DNA of 64,000 nucleotides from Myroides guanonis (GCF_900114085.1 NZ_FORU01000015.1:1-64000); one strand, 5' to 3'; shown: positions 8,541 to 19,671, numbered from the stretch's first letter. The notes: generated by a model from the letters alone, not told the origin. Program-made: numbers and translations.

Positions 8541-9350
8541 ATGAATAGATATCTGAGTTTTATTTTTTTATTCTTGACAACATTTTGCTTTGCTTTAAAT
8601 CCGGTTAAAGAATATGTGGAACATCCTGCTAATTTCAATTTTAAATATGAGCAACATAAGCTAGAAACAGAAGATGGTTACTTATTGAATTCTTGGCTAT
8701 GTTTGCCGAGTAAAGAAACTTCAAATAACACTGTACTAGTTGTAGCTTATGGAGATGCTGGAAATATGTCTTATTTGTTGAGACAAGTAGATGAACTTGT
8801 GAAAAATGGCTTTACAATATTACTCTTTGATTATCGGGGGTTTGGTGAGAGTCAAGATTTTTTAATGGATGAAAAACAGCTCTATTACGATGAGTTTGCA
8901 ATTGATTTGAAGTCTGCCTTAGAGTTTGCTTCAAATCGTTTTAAAAGCTCTAGAATTGGATTATGGACATTGTCAATGGGGTCTATTATGGGAACTTTAA
9001 CTGCAGAGTCAAATTTGTTTAGTTTTATGGTTAGTGAGGGGTTTGTGTCAGATCCAAATTCAATTGTGGAAAAACTCAAAGAGTATAAAGATGAAGTTTA
9101 CTTGCTTCCTAAATCTAGTTCTCATTATTCGGAAGAACTGAGCAAGTTAAGTATTCCAGTCCTTCTATTTGCTGGAGAACGTGACGGTTTGACAACTGTA
9201 GAGGAAAGTCAACGTGTGACATTTCTTAATCCTAAGAGTGAAATAGTTTTATTTAAAGGAGGGCATCTCCAAGGATTTCAAGCGCTTTCAGGAACTTATC
9301 ACGGAGAGAAGTATATTAAAGCAATCACTAATTTCATTAAAGCTTTATAA
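8541..9350 (+). CDS. Secreted alpha/beta hydrolase
   Basis: 269 residues from the ATG at 8541. The N-terminus (MNRYLSFIFLFLTTFCFALNP) is a signal peptide, so the enzyme acts in the periplasm or outer envelope. The fold is alpha/beta hydrolase: an FDYRGFGES turn, nucleophile elbow WTLSMGS (first Gly of GxSxG replaced by Thr), acid in AGERDG, and base in KGGHLQG. It resembles serine aminopeptidase S33 or BAAT-like hydrolases; the substrate is unknown. The frame can be opened at a TTG at 8517, but that codon is part of the promoter. Confidence 0.82.
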   Translation: MNRYLSFIFLFLTTFCFALNPVKEYVEHPANFNFKYEQHKLETEDGYLLNSWLCLPSKETSNNTVLVVAYGDAGNMSYLLRQVDELVKNGFTILLFDYRGFGESQDFLMDEKQLYYDEFAIDLKSALEFASNRFKSSRIGLWTLSMGSIMGTLTAESNLFSFMVSEGFVSDPNSIVEKLKEYKDEVYLLPKSSSHYSEELSKLSIPVLLFAGERDGLTTVEESQRVTFLNPKSEIVLFKGGHLQGFQALSGTYHGEKYIKAITNFIKAL

Positions 9351-9443
9351 GCTTTTTAGATTTGACTATTTAATTGTATAGTTTATTAAAAAAATAACGA
9401 AACCTTATTGGAGACTGTCTTTTTATATTGGTTTCAAAAAGTT

Positions 9444-9451
9444 TATATTTG
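9444..9451 (+). promoter_or_regulatory. -7 element of purB
   Basis: TATATTTG matches TAnnTTTG exactly, 22 bases before the purB ATG. Confidence 0.6.
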
Positions 9452-9473
9452 TATCTGAACAACACATACAACT

Positions 9474-10814
9474 ATGTTAACAAATTTGAATGCAATTTCT
9501 CCTATAGACGGACGATATAGAAGTAAAACTCAATCTTTAGCTGCTTTTTATTCAGAAGAAGCTTTAATAAAATATCGAGTTTTGGTAGAGGTGGAATATT
9601 TCATCGCTTTATGTGAGTATGAAATTCCTCAATTAAGTGGTGTATCTGAATCTGTTTTTCCTGAATTAAGAAAGATATATCAGAATTTCTCGCATGAAGA
9701 TGCTCTTAAAATTAAAGAGACAGAAAAAGTAACCAACCACGATGTGAAAGCGGTTGAGTACTTCATTAAGGATGCATTTGATAGATTGAATTTGAGTAAG
9801 TTTAAAGAATTTATTCATTTTGGTCTTACTTCTCAGGATATTAATAACACAGCTATTCCTCTTTCAACGAAAGAAGCTTTTCACGAAGTTTATATGCCTG
9901 CTTTTATTAATATTGTCAACAAATTAAAAGAATTAAGTATTGAGTGGAAAGATGTTCCAATGCTTGCACGCACACATGGACAACCCGCATCACCAACTCG
10001 CTTAGGAAAAGAGTTTTTGGTATTTGTCGAACGATTGGAAGAGCAGTTGAGATTATTAAATAATGTTCCCTTTGCTGCTAAGTTTGGTGGAGCTACTGGT
10101 AATTTCAATGCACATTGTGTTGCATATCCAGATCGTGACTGGAGACAATTTGGTTCAGATTTCGTTGAGTTGTCACTTGGCTTGAAACATTCATTTCCAA
10201 CTACTCAAATAGAGCATTACGATCATTTTGCTGCGTTTTTTGATGCCTTAAAACGTATCAATACCATAATAATTGACTTAAATCGTGATTTATGGACCTA
10301 TATTTCAATGGAATATTTTAAGCAAAAAATAAAAGAAGGAGAAATCGGTTCTTCAGCTATGCCGCATAAAGTAAATCCAATTGATTTTGAAAATTCAGAG
10401 GGTAATTTGGGAATGGCTAATGCTATTTTTGAGCACCTTTCAGCAAAATTACCAATTTCTAGATTACAACGTGATTTAACGGATAGTACGGTGTTAAGAA
10501 ATATTGGCGTACCAATGGGACATACTCTAATCGCTTTTGATTCAACTCTTAAAGGATTAAACAAGTTGCTTTTAAATGAATCAAAGTTTGCAGAGGATTT
10601 AGAGAATAACTGGGCAGTAGTAGCAGAAGCAATTCAGACCATTTTGAGAAGAGAAGGATATCCTAATCCGTATGAAGCATTAAAGGATTTGACAAGAACT
10701 AATAGTGTTATCAACAAAGAATCTATGCACAGGTTTATAGAGGCTTTACAAGTTTCTGACGCTATTAAGGCAGAATTGAAACAAATTACACCTAGTACCT
10801 ACTTAGGAGTCTAA
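9474..10814 (+). CDS. purB: Adenylosuccinate lyase
   Basis: 446 residues. It catalyses two steps of purine synthesis in the cytoplasm: SAICAR to AICAR plus fumarate, and adenylosuccinate to AMP plus fumarate. The fumarase/aspartase superfamily signature is GSSAMPHKVNPIDFEN (about 290-305), whose serine is the catalytic acid. Other conserved regions are FGLTSQDINNT (about 117-127) and ARTHGQPASPT (about 164-174), the last with the substrate-binding His. The protein resembles the E. coli-type PurB in length and order. It is a single gene with its own promoter and terminator. Confidence 0.96.
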   Translation: MLTNLNAISPIDGRYRSKTQSLAAFYSEEALIKYRVLVEVEYFIALCEYEIPQLSGVSESVFPELRKIYQNFSHEDALKIKETEKVTNHDVKAVEYFIKDAFDRLNLSKFKEFIHFGLTSQDINNTAIPLSTKEAFHEVYMPAFINIVNKLKELSIEWKDVPMLARTHGQPASPTRLGKEFLVFVERLEEQLRLLNNVPFAAKFGGATGNFNAHCVAYPDRDWRQFGSDFVELSLGLKHSFPTTQIEHYDHFAAFFDALKRINTIIIDLNRDLWTYISMEYFKQKIKEGEIGSSAMPHKVNPIDFENSEGNLGMANAIFEHLSAKLPISRLQRDLTDSTVLRNIGVPMGHTLIAFDSTLKGLNKLLLNESKFAEDLENNWAVVAEAIQTILRREGYPNPYEALKDLTRTNSVINKESMHRFIEALQVSDAIKAELKQITPSTYLGV

Positions 10815-10832
10815 AGCTTTAAAATACTATAT

Positions 10833-10866
10833 AAAAAGCGCTATATAATTATGTAGCGCTTTTTTC
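10833..10866 (+). terminator. Terminator of purB
   Basis: Stem AAAAAGCGCTA (10833-10843) with TAGCGCTTTTT (10854-10864), continuing into T. Confidence 0.85.
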
Positions 10867-10885
10867 ATTTTATGAAAAGTAAAAT

Positions 10886-10921
10886 AAAAAAGGGAACTCT
10901 AATTAAAGAATTCCCTTTTTT
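10886..10921 (-). terminator. Terminator of lpdA, bidirectional
   Basis: AAAAAAGGGAA pairs with TTCCCTTTTTT. The A- and T-runs make it functional in both directions; it lies 25 bases past the lpdA stop codon. Confidence 0.8.
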
Positions 10922-10945
10922 GTATTTATTCGTTAATGAGATTGA

Positions 10946-12337
10946 CTATAGGTGAATAACCTCGTCATAAGCAGCTGCTACTGCCTCCATAACTGCTTCA
11001 CTCATTGTTGGGTGAGGGTGAACTGCTTTCAATACTTCATATCCAGTAGTTTCTAATTTTCGTGCAATAACTGCTTCTGCAATCATATCTGTAACACCTG
11101 CTCCAATCATATGACATCCTAACCATTCACCATATTTAGCATCGAAGATTACTTTTACGAAACCATCTGGTGTTCCAGATGCTTTTGCTTTTCCTGAAGC
11201 TGAGAAAGGGAATTTCCCAACTTTAATTTCATAACCAGCTTCTTTAGCTTTCTTCTCAGTCATTCCAACTGATGCTATTTCTGGTGTAGCATAAGTACAT
11301 CCAGGAATGTTTCCATAATCTAATGCTTCTACATGTAGACCGGCAATTTTTTCAACACATAAAATTCCTTCCGCAGAAGCAACGTGTGCCAAAGCTTGTC
11401 CAGGGACTACGTCTCCAATAGCATAATATCCTGGGATATTAGTTTGGTAAAAATCATTTACTAAGATTTTATCTCTATCAGTAGCGATTCCAACCTCTTC
11501 TAATCCAATGTTTTCAATATTTGATTTAATTCCAACAGCTGATAATAAGATGTCTGCTTCAAGAATTTCTTCTCCTTTTGCTGTTTTTACAGTTGCTTTA
11601 ACTCCTGTACCAGATGTGTCAACACTTTCAACTGATGAATTTGTCATGATATTAATACCTGACTTTTTCAAAGAACGCTCAAACTGTTTAGAAATATCTT
11701 CATCTTCTACTGGAACGATATTTGGCATGAACTCAACAATGGTTACATCTGTTCCCATAGAATTGTAGAAGTGTGCAAATTCAACTCCAATAGCTCCTGA
11801 ACCTACAACAATCATTTTCTTTGGTTGTTCTGCTAAAGTAAGTGCTTGGCGGTATCCAATTACTTTTTTACCATCTTGTGGTAAATTAGGCAATTCTCTT
11901 GAACGAGCACCTGTTGCAATGATAATATGGTCTGCAGAAATTTCTGTTACTTTTCCATCTTTATCAGTAACGTCAACTTTTTTACCTGGTTTTATTTTAC
12001 CAAATCCATCAATTACTTCAATTTTATTTTTCTTCATTAAGAACTGAACACCTTTGCTCATATCGTTCGCAACTCCTCTTGAGCGGTCAATTACAGCATT
12101 GAAGTCTTTGTCAACAGTTCCGTCGATGGTTAAACCATAATCTGAAGCGTGTTTAAGATAATCAAAAACTTGCGCAGATTTCAAAAGTGCTTTTGTTGGA
12201 ATACATCCCCAATTTAAGCAAATACCTCCTAAGTTTTCTTTTTCAACAACTGCAACTTTAAAGCCTAATTGAGATGCTCTAATTGCTGTTACATACCCTC
12301 CTGGGCCACTTCCTAATACAATAATATCGAATTTCAT
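10946..12337 (-). CDS. lpdA: Dihydrolipoyl dehydrogenase (E3)
   Basis: 463 residues. A flavoprotein that reoxidises the lipoyl arms of the pyruvate, 2-oxoglutarate or branched-chain dehydrogenase complexes with NAD+. An FAD-binding GSGPGGY (9-15), redox pair in GGICLNWGCIPTK (two Cys five apart), NAD-binding GSGAIGVEFA, second FAD site AIGDVVPG, and the C-terminal active-site segment HPHPTMSEAV (His and Glu) are all present. E1 and E2 subunits are not nearby, as usual for a shared E3. I see only a poor promoter match upstream (TAACCTTTG, one base too long). Confidence 0.96.
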   Translation of the reverse strand: MKFDIIVLGSGPGGYVTAIRASQLGFKVAVVEKENLGGICLNWGCIPTKALLKSAQVFDYLKHASDYGLTIDGTVDKDFNAVIDRSRGVANDMSKGVQFLMKKNKIEVIDGFGKIKPGKKVDVTDKDGKVTEISADHIIIATGARSRELPNLPQDGKKVIGYRQALTLAEQPKKMIVVGSGAIGVEFAHFYNSMGTDVTIVEFMPNIVPVEDEDISKQFERSLKKSGINIMTNSSVESVDTSGTGVKATVKTAKGEEILEADILLSAVGIKSNIENIGLEEVGIATDRDKILVNDFYQTNIPGYYAIGDVVPGQALAHVASAEGILCVEKIAGLHVEALDYGNIPGCTYATPEIASVGMTEKKAKEAGYEIKVGKFPFSASGKAKASGTPDGFVKVIFDAKYGEWLGCHMIGAGVTDMIAEAVIARKLETTGYEVLKAVHPHPTMSEAVMEAVAAAYDEVIHL

Positions 12338-12585
12338 GTCTTTGTTTTTATATTTTTAATACTCTCAAGAATAACCATAACTGGCAAAGGTTAGTGTGTT
12401 ATTTATGAGTCTTTCTATATAACCAATCAAGTTACGAAAATAATGATTTATTTCTGTTATTGAAACTTTCATAATGAAAAGTTCCTCTTGAAGTATTTCT
12501 ATCTAATAATTATAATTAACTGTTAGTTTTATTAAGATATTCGTAATCATAGGGTGCAAAATGATTTGAAAAAATCAAAATTTCA

Positions 12586-14340
12586 CTATGCTATAATACC
12601 ACTTTGATATTGAGAGTCGTATAGGTTTCGATAATATCCACCTTCGATTTGCAATAAATCATCATGAGTACCTTTTTCCACGATCTGTCCTTGGTCCATA
12701 ACTATTATTTGGTCTGCACTCACTATGGTTGCTAAACGATGTGCAATGACTATTGAGGTGCGATCTTGAGTTAGATAATTAGTAGCTCTTTGAATAAGTT
12801 CTTCAGAATAACTATCAATAGAAGATGTTGCTTCATCTAAGATAAGAATGCTTGGGTCACTCACATAGGCGCGGAGGAAAGAGATTAATTGTCGTTGTCC
12901 AGAAGATAACATAACACCACGTTCTTTAACGTTGTAGTCATATCCGCCAGGTAAGCTCTGTATGAATTCATGTATTCCTATTTTCTTAGCTGCTTTTACA
13001 ACTTCTTCTCTTGATATTCCAGGATTATTAAGAGTAATATTGTTTAAAATAGAGTCGCTAAATAAAAAGACATCTTGAAGTACTACAGCAATTTGTTTTC
13101 GCAAACTTCTTAAAGTAAATTCATTGATATTAGTCCCGTCTATATAAATTCTACCATTATCTATATCATAAAAACGACTTAGTAGATTGATAATAGTAGA
13201 CTTACCAGCTCCTGAGGAACCTACTAAAGCAATAGTTTCTCCGCGCTTAATATCTAAGTTAATGCCTTTTAAAACTTGTGTACCAGGTATGTAGCTGAAG
13301 TAGACGTCTTCCAATCGAATATTTCCTTGGAATCTTGGTGCTATAAGGGTGCCTTTATCCTCAATTTCCTCATTGGTTTCTAATACTTCAAAGACACGTT
13401 CTGCGGCGATGATTCCCATTTGCATGACATTGAACTTATCAGCTATTTGTCTGAGTGGATTGAATAGCATTGAAATAAGCATAGTGTAGGCAAATAAATC
13501 TCCAAAGGTTGTTAGGTTGTCACCATTCACGATAGAAATTCCTCCATACCAGATAATAAAACCTAACGTTAAAGAGGAAACTATATCTGCAATGGGGAAA
13601 AAGATAGAGTTGTACATAATATTGCGCAACCAAGCAGTATTGTGTTTATTGTTTATCTCTTTGAATTTTTCATATTCAATATCTTCTCTGTTGAACAATT
13701 GTACGATTTTCATACCAGTTAAACGCTCTTGTACAAAGGTATTCAGGTTTGATATCTGTGTTCTCACTTCCTGAAATGCACTTTTCATTTTTAATTGAAA
13801 AATACGAGTAGCATAAACAAGTATTGGCATTGCGATTAGAACTATACAGCTCAGTTTCCAATTCATATAGAACATGATGCCTAATACTACAATCATCTTT
13901 AATAAATCGCTGACTATCATAAACAGTCCTTGACTGAATATACTTGCAATAGATTCAATGTCAGATACTGATCGTGTAACAAGTTTTCCAACTGGTTCTT
14001 TGTCGAAATAACGCATTTTGAAATTGGTTATTTTATTAAAAAGCTGCTCTCGCATATCTTTAACAATGTCTTGACCTAGCCAGTTCGCCCAATACACAAA
14101 ATAGAATTGCGACACGACTTCTAGAATTAAAACTATCCCCATGAGTCCTACAAAAACTAGTAATCCATAGGTATCTTTTGTTTGTACGTAATCGTCTACT
14201 GTTTGTTTTAGCATATATGGACGTAAAGCAGCAAATATAGAAAGTGCTATAGCCCAAACAACTACCCAGTTGAAACGTTTTTTATATGGTTTTGAGTAGT
14301 CTAGTATTTTTTGTAGTGATATAGATTTTATTGCTTTCAT
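12586..14340 (-). CDS. ABC exporter, fused membrane and ATPase domains
   Basis: 584 residues. Residues 1-310 form a six-helix ABC transporter membrane domain; residues 340-575 form the ATPase with Walker A GSSGAGKST, Q-loop, signature LSSGQRQ (Ser-Ser in place of the usual Ser-Gly), Walker B SILILDEATSSID and the H-loop IVIAHRLATI. It is a homodimeric or heterodimeric half-transporter of the MsbA/multidrug type; the substrate is unknown. Its ATG overlaps the truA stop codon (TAATG), so it is translationally coupled to truA, a common arrangement in flavobacteria. Confidence 0.92.
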   Translation of the reverse strand: MKAIKSISLQKILDYSKPYKKRFNWVVVWAIALSIFAALRPYMLKQTVDDYVQTKDTYGLLVFVGLMGIVLILEVVSQFYFVYWANWLGQDIVKDMREQLFNKITNFKMRYFDKEPVGKLVTRSVSDIESIASIFSQGLFMIVSDLLKMIVVLGIMFYMNWKLSCIVLIAMPILVYATRIFQLKMKSAFQEVRTQISNLNTFVQERLTGMKIVQLFNREDIEYEKFKEINNKHNTAWLRNIMYNSIFFPIADIVSSLTLGFIIWYGGISIVNGDNLTTFGDLFAYTMLISMLFNPLRQIADKFNVMQMGIIAAERVFEVLETNEEIEDKGTLIAPRFQGNIRLEDVYFSYIPGTQVLKGINLDIKRGETIALVGSSGAGKSTIINLLSRFYDIDNGRIYIDGTNINEFTLRSLRKQIAVVLQDVFLFSDSILNNITLNNPGISREEVVKAAKKIGIHEFIQSLPGGYDYNVKERGVMLSSGQRQLISFLRAYVSDPSILILDEATSSIDSYSEELIQRATNYLTQDRTSIVIAHRLATIVSADQIIVMDQGQIVEKGTHDDLLQIEGGYYRNLYDSQYQSGIIA

Positions 14341-15074
14341 TATATATAGGGGTAGGTAACTTGGGTTAAAAATAAACCTTTTCCAGGGACTGAAAAACCT
14401 GCTTTACTTCTGTTTTTACTTTCTATTATTGTTCGGAATTCAGATAAGGATGTTTTTTGCATTCCAATATTAACCATCGTTCCAACAATCGCGCGCACCA
14501 TATTTCTGAGAAAACGGTTAGCAGTGATAGTAAAAACTACATGAGATTCTTTTTGCTCCCAAACAGCGTTGAATATAGTGCAATTAAAGGTAAAAACATC
14601 ACTATTAGTCTTTGAAAAACATTCAAAATCTTCGTATTCAAAAAGAATTTTACAAGCTTCGTTCATTAGATCCAGATTTAAGGGTCTGTGTTGATACCAT
14701 CTTGTTTCATCTGAGAAAACATCTTTTTCTAGTGTGATATGATATTCATAGGTTCTTGTCAATGCGTCAAAACGTGCATGAGCATCAGTGGCAACTGGAT
14801 GTATATTGTGTACTGCAATATCTTTTGGTAAAAAAGAATTAAGCTTTTTTAGTAGTTCTTCGGTTTCGAAAGTTTCGATATAATCAAAATGAGCAAACAT
14901 TTTCTTGGCATGTACACCTGCGTCAGTACGACCTGCTCCAACTAATTCTATAGGGTTTTTCAACAATAGTGATAAAGCAGTAGTAAGGGTTTCTTGTACC
15001 GTTTTTGCATTTGGTTGTATTTGCCAGCCGTGGTAATGCGTTCCGTTATATGCGAATTCTAAAAAATATCTCAA
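14340..15074 (-). CDS. truA: tRNA pseudouridine(38-40) synthase
   Basis: 244 residues from a TTG start. TruA isomerises uridines 38-40 in the anticodon arm. The family start (L)RYFLEFAYNGTHYHGWQIQP, the catalytic aspartate in GAGRTDAGVHA, and the C-terminal RNRSKAGFSVPGKGLFL are clear. A longer frame opens at an ATG at 15137, but the perfect -7 element at 15101-15108 lies between, so that ATG is not transcribed from this promoter, and family members start at the MRYFLE position. The TTG at 15074 is therefore chosen. It is the first gene of an operon with the ABC exporter (one-base overlap). Confidence 0.93.
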   Translation of the reverse strand: MRYFLEFAYNGTHYHGWQIQPNAKTVQETLTTALSLLLKNPIELVGAGRTDAGVHAKKMFAHFDYIETFETEELLKKLNSFLPKDIAVHNIHPVATDAHARFDALTRTYEYHITLEKDVFSDETRWYQHRPLNLDLMNEACKILFEYEDFECFSKTNSDVFTFNCTIFNAVWEQKESHVVFTITANRFLRNMVRAIVGTMVNIGMQKTSLSEFRTIIESKNRSKAGFSVPGKGLFLTQVTYPYI

Positions 15075-15100
15075 AACTATTTCTTTGCTTTTATAGATAG

Positions 15101-15108
15101 CAAATATA
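15101..15108 (-). promoter_or_regulatory. -7 element of truA
   Basis: Minus-strand TATATTTG, an exact TAnnTTTG match, gives a leader of about 20 bases before the TTG start at 15074. Confidence 0.6.
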
Positions 15109-15233
15109 ATAGAAAATGGCGAGAGCTTGATTTTCATTGTGATAAATACTTTTACACTTTAGCTATGATGGATGGGACTAAGCAGATTGAAATCATTTCT
15201 TTACTTTTACATTTTAATGTCAAATGAATAATT

Positions 15234-16502
15234 ATGTTTAGAAAATTATTGTTAGTGTTTCTTTTACCTTCTTTAGTAATGGCTCAAGATTTTGATACTT
15301 ATTTTAAGGATAAAACTCTTCGATTGGATTATGTATTTGGGGGTAATTCTAATGAACAGTTTGTGTTTTTAGATGAACTAAATTCGCTACCACAATGGGC
15401 AGGTAGAACACATCATTTATCTGAAAATATTTTGGAGGGAAATGCCCAAGTCCGTATATATGATAAAGACTCTGGTGAGTTAATTTATACACAAGGTTTT
15501 AGTACTCTTTTTCAAGAATGGTTGTCTACAGACGAGGCAAAGACTATATCTAGAAGTTTTGAGAATATTGCTTTAGTTCCATTTCCTAAAAAAGATATAG
15601 TAGTTGAAATTGTTTTTTTTAACACAAGTGGAAATGAAGAAGTAAAGTTAAAACATAGTGTTAGTCCAGATGATATATTGATACATACAAAAGGTATTGA
15701 TAAAATAACACCTCATACTGTATTGCACAAAGCAAAGGAGCCAAAAAAGGCTATTGAAGTAGTTTTTGTTGCTGAGGGATTTAAAAAAGAAGAAATGGGC
15801 CTGTTTTATAATTACGCAAAAACAGCTATGAATGAAATTTTTAAACATGAACCTTTCGGTGAGTTTGCAGATCGATTTACATTCTACGCAGTAGAAAGTA
15901 TATCTGAAGATAGTGGCGTAAGTGTACCCAGAGTTAATGATTGGAAAAACACAGCGGTTTCTTCTAATTTTGATACTTTCTATTCGGAACGATATCTTAC
16001 GACTAATAGTTTAAAACAATTGCATGATTTGTTGGCAGGAATACCTTATGAACATATTGTGATATTAGCAAATACAGAAGTGTATGGTGGAGGCGGTATC
16101 TATAACGCATATACCTTGACTACTACAGGGAATCCTAAGTTTAAACCTGTGGTTGTACATGAGTTTGGTCATAGTTTTGCAGGATTAGCGGATGAGTATT
16201 TTTATGAATATGATGTATTGAGTGATTTAATTTCTACAAAAAAAGAACCATGGGAGCAAAATATCACCACATTAGTAGACTTTGAATCTAAATGGAAAGA
16301 CAAGTTAGAAAATGGAACACCAATTCCTACGCCTCAAAGTTTGAATGACAAATACCCGATAGGTGTATATGAAGGATTAAAAGGGAATAAAATCTATAAG
16401 GCAAGTTTAGAATGTAGAATGCGAACTAATGAATACGATAAGTTTTGTTCTATTTGTCAGGATGCGATTACGGATTTGATTTTGTTTTATACGGGAAGCT
16501 AG
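15234..16502 (+). CDS. Secreted M64 family metallopeptidase
   Basis: 422 residues with a signal peptide (MFRKLLLVFLLPSLVMA). The catalytic centre is VVVHEFGHSFAGLADEY: H309, E310 and H313 of HExxH, with D320 as probable third zinc ligand, as in the M64 (IgA peptidase) family. An N-terminal beta-rich M64 domain (about 20-150) precedes the catalytic domain. Four cysteines near the C-terminus (LECRMR, FCSICQ) may bind metal or form disulfides. The protein is exported, probably to the periplasm; there is no T9SS C-terminal domain. Its target is unknown. Confidence 0.87.
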   Translation: MFRKLLLVFLLPSLVMAQDFDTYFKDKTLRLDYVFGGNSNEQFVFLDELNSLPQWAGRTHHLSENILEGNAQVRIYDKDSGELIYTQGFSTLFQEWLSTDEAKTISRSFENIALVPFPKKDIVVEIVFFNTSGNEEVKLKHSVSPDDILIHTKGIDKITPHTVLHKAKEPKKAIEVVFVAEGFKKEEMGLFYNYAKTAMNEIFKHEPFGEFADRFTFYAVESISEDSGVSVPRVNDWKNTAVSSNFDTFYSERYLTTNSLKQLHDLLAGIPYEHIVILANTEVYGGGGIYNAYTLTTTGNPKFKPVVVHEFGHSFAGLADEYFYEYDVLSDLISTKKEPWEQNITTLVDFESKWKDKLENGTPIPTPQSLNDKYPIGVYEGLKGNKIYKASLECRMRTNEYDKFCSICQDAITDLILFYTGS

Positions 16503-16531
16503 TTGTAAATTGTAATTATTAAAAATATTAA

Positions 16532-17041
16532 GTGAGAAAAATATTATTGATTTCGGATACTCATAACTGTATTGATGAGCGTATTTTAAAATATGTAAAT
16601 CAAGCAGATGAAGTATGGCATGCTGGTGATATCGGTTCTATAGAAGTGACAGATACAATTAAAAAACTTAAACCCTTGCGAGCTGTTTATGGCAATATAG
16701 ATGGAATTGAAGCGCGTGGTGAATTTTCTGAGGATTTGTATTTTCAGTGTGAAGGGGTAACTGTTTTTATGACTCATATAGGAGGATATCCAGGAAGATA
16801 TGTGGCTCGAGTAAAACAAGAGTTATTGAAACATAAGCCAAAAGTATATATATGCGGGCATTCCCATATTTTAAAAGTTCAGTTTGATGCTACTTTAGGG
16901 GTGTTACATCTAAATCCTGGGGCAGCTGGTATTTCAGGGTTTCATCAAGTGAGAACAATGTTGCGATTTGTAATTGATGATGCAGAAATAAAAAATATGG
17001 AAGTGATAGAGTTTCCAAAAAATAAAAAAACCGAACCCTAG
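16532..17041 (+). CDS. YfcE-like metallophosphoesterase
   Basis: 169 residues from a GTG start. The two-metal phosphoesterase motifs are in order: DTHN (D9, H11), HAGDIG (D at about 37), GNID (N at about 55), MTHIGG and GHSH. This is the MJ0936/YfcE family of cytoplasmic phosphodiesterases, which cleave small phosphodiesters in vitro; the natural substrate is unknown. GTG at 16532 is the only start that keeps the first strand (RKILLISDTH). The gene follows the M64 peptidase by 29 bases, and its stop codon lies inside the terminator stem. Confidence 0.88.
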   Translation: MRKILLISDTHNCIDERILKYVNQADEVWHAGDIGSIEVTDTIKKLKPLRAVYGNIDGIEARGEFSEDLYFQCEGVTVFMTHIGGYPGRYVARVKQELLKHKPKVYICGHSHILKVQFDATLGVLHLNPGAAGISGFHQVRTMLRFVIDDAEIKNMEVIEFPKNKKTEP

Positions 17042-17054
17042 GGTTCGGTTTTTT
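17024..17054. terminator. Bidirectional terminator overlapping the YfcE-like stop codon
   Basis: A near-perfect palindrome AAAAAACCGAACCC TA and its complement, with A- and T-runs on both sides, serves the convergent YfcE-like and DUF4293 genes. The TAG stop codon at 17039-17041 is the loop. Confidence 0.88.
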
Positions 17055-17082
17055 AGCGCACTAATAAACTAAGATGTTAGGT

Positions 17083-17499
17083 TTATCTTAATCGATCTAC
17101 AGATTTTACAAGATCCTCATCCTTCTTGATGGCTCTATTAGCAAGAACTAATGAAACGATAGAAACAATAGGGAGGAACATCCCAATACCTTTCTCAGAA
17201 ACCAGTTGAGTAGCTTCTCCAGATACACTTAGCAGTCGAAAAACAAATAATCCTAGTAATATAACGTTTGATATCATATTAAGTCTGTTCAATACAAACT
17301 GATTTTGTCTTTTTTTGTATCCCAATATACTAACCGCACTCAATGTAGCAGAAAGCGCAAATAAACCTGTATAAAAGGGATTCTCCATAAAATAATAAGC
17401 ATCTCCATTACCATTTTTCCATAATGGAAAAACAAAAGGGAGTATACCCGAAAAAACGAGAACCAAAAATATATATACCGTTTGAATTCGTTGAATCAT
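17083..17499 (-). CDS. DUF4293 membrane protein
   Basis: 138 residues with four hydrophobic helices (about 7-27, 40-62, 72-92 and 105-123). The start MIQRIQTVYIFLV is typical of DUF4293, a Bacteroidota-specific inner-membrane family that often sits beside rho, as here (divergent, 188 bases apart). The function is not known. Confidence 0.85.
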   Translation of the reverse strand: MIQRIQTVYIFLVLVFSGILPFVFPLWKNGNGDAYYFMENPFYTGLFALSATLSAVSILGYKKRQNQFVLNRLNMISNVILLGLFVFRLLSVSGEATQLVSEKGIGMFLPIVSIVSLVLANRAIKKDEDLVKSVDRLR

Positions 17500-17521
17500 G
17501 TTTTTTTACATTTGAAGAACA

Positions 17522-17529
17522 CAAAAATA
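17522..17529 (-). promoter_or_regulatory. -7 element of the DUF4293 gene
   Basis: Minus-strand TATTTTTG, an exact TAnnTTTG match, 22 bases before the ATG. Confidence 0.55.
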
Positions 17530-17553
17530 GTGTTTCTTTTTTTAAAAAACCTA

Positions 17554-17687
17554 TTGTTTATTGAAATTAATTCGTAATATTGCAGGTATAAGTCGTAAGT
17601 TCTTCATTATACGACTTTCATAACTTATTCCAATCTGTTTTAAACAACAAACTTATTTCAATCTATTTTTAATCAATAAACATTTCT
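17554..17687 (+). promoter_or_regulatory. rho promoter and leader
   Basis: TTG at 17554, 18 bases, then TAATATTG at 17575-17582 (one mismatch to TAnnTTTG) suggests a start near 17589 and a leader of about 100 bases. The leader begins with a hairpin (AGTCGTA 17591-17597, TACGACT 17610-17616), followed by a direct repeat, ACTTATTCCAATCTGTTTT at 17623 and ACTTATTTCAATCTATTTTT at 17651. Rho genes are often autoregulated through their leaders; whether this one is so regulated is inference. Confidence 0.45.
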
Positions 17688-19577
<1,890 letters not shown>

Positions 19578-19604
19578 AATCGTCGTTTTCTTTATAAATA
19601 GTAA

Positions 19605-19638
19605 GAAGGCCGTTTCCTATAGGAAACGGCCTTTTTTG
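19605..19638 (+). terminator. Terminator of rho
   Basis: A 12-bp perfect stem (AAGGCCGTTTCC with its complement, TATA loop), followed by TTTTT. Confidence 0.9.
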
Positions 19639-19671
19639 TTGTTAGAGTGTTTGGAAACTAAAAAAGAATGA

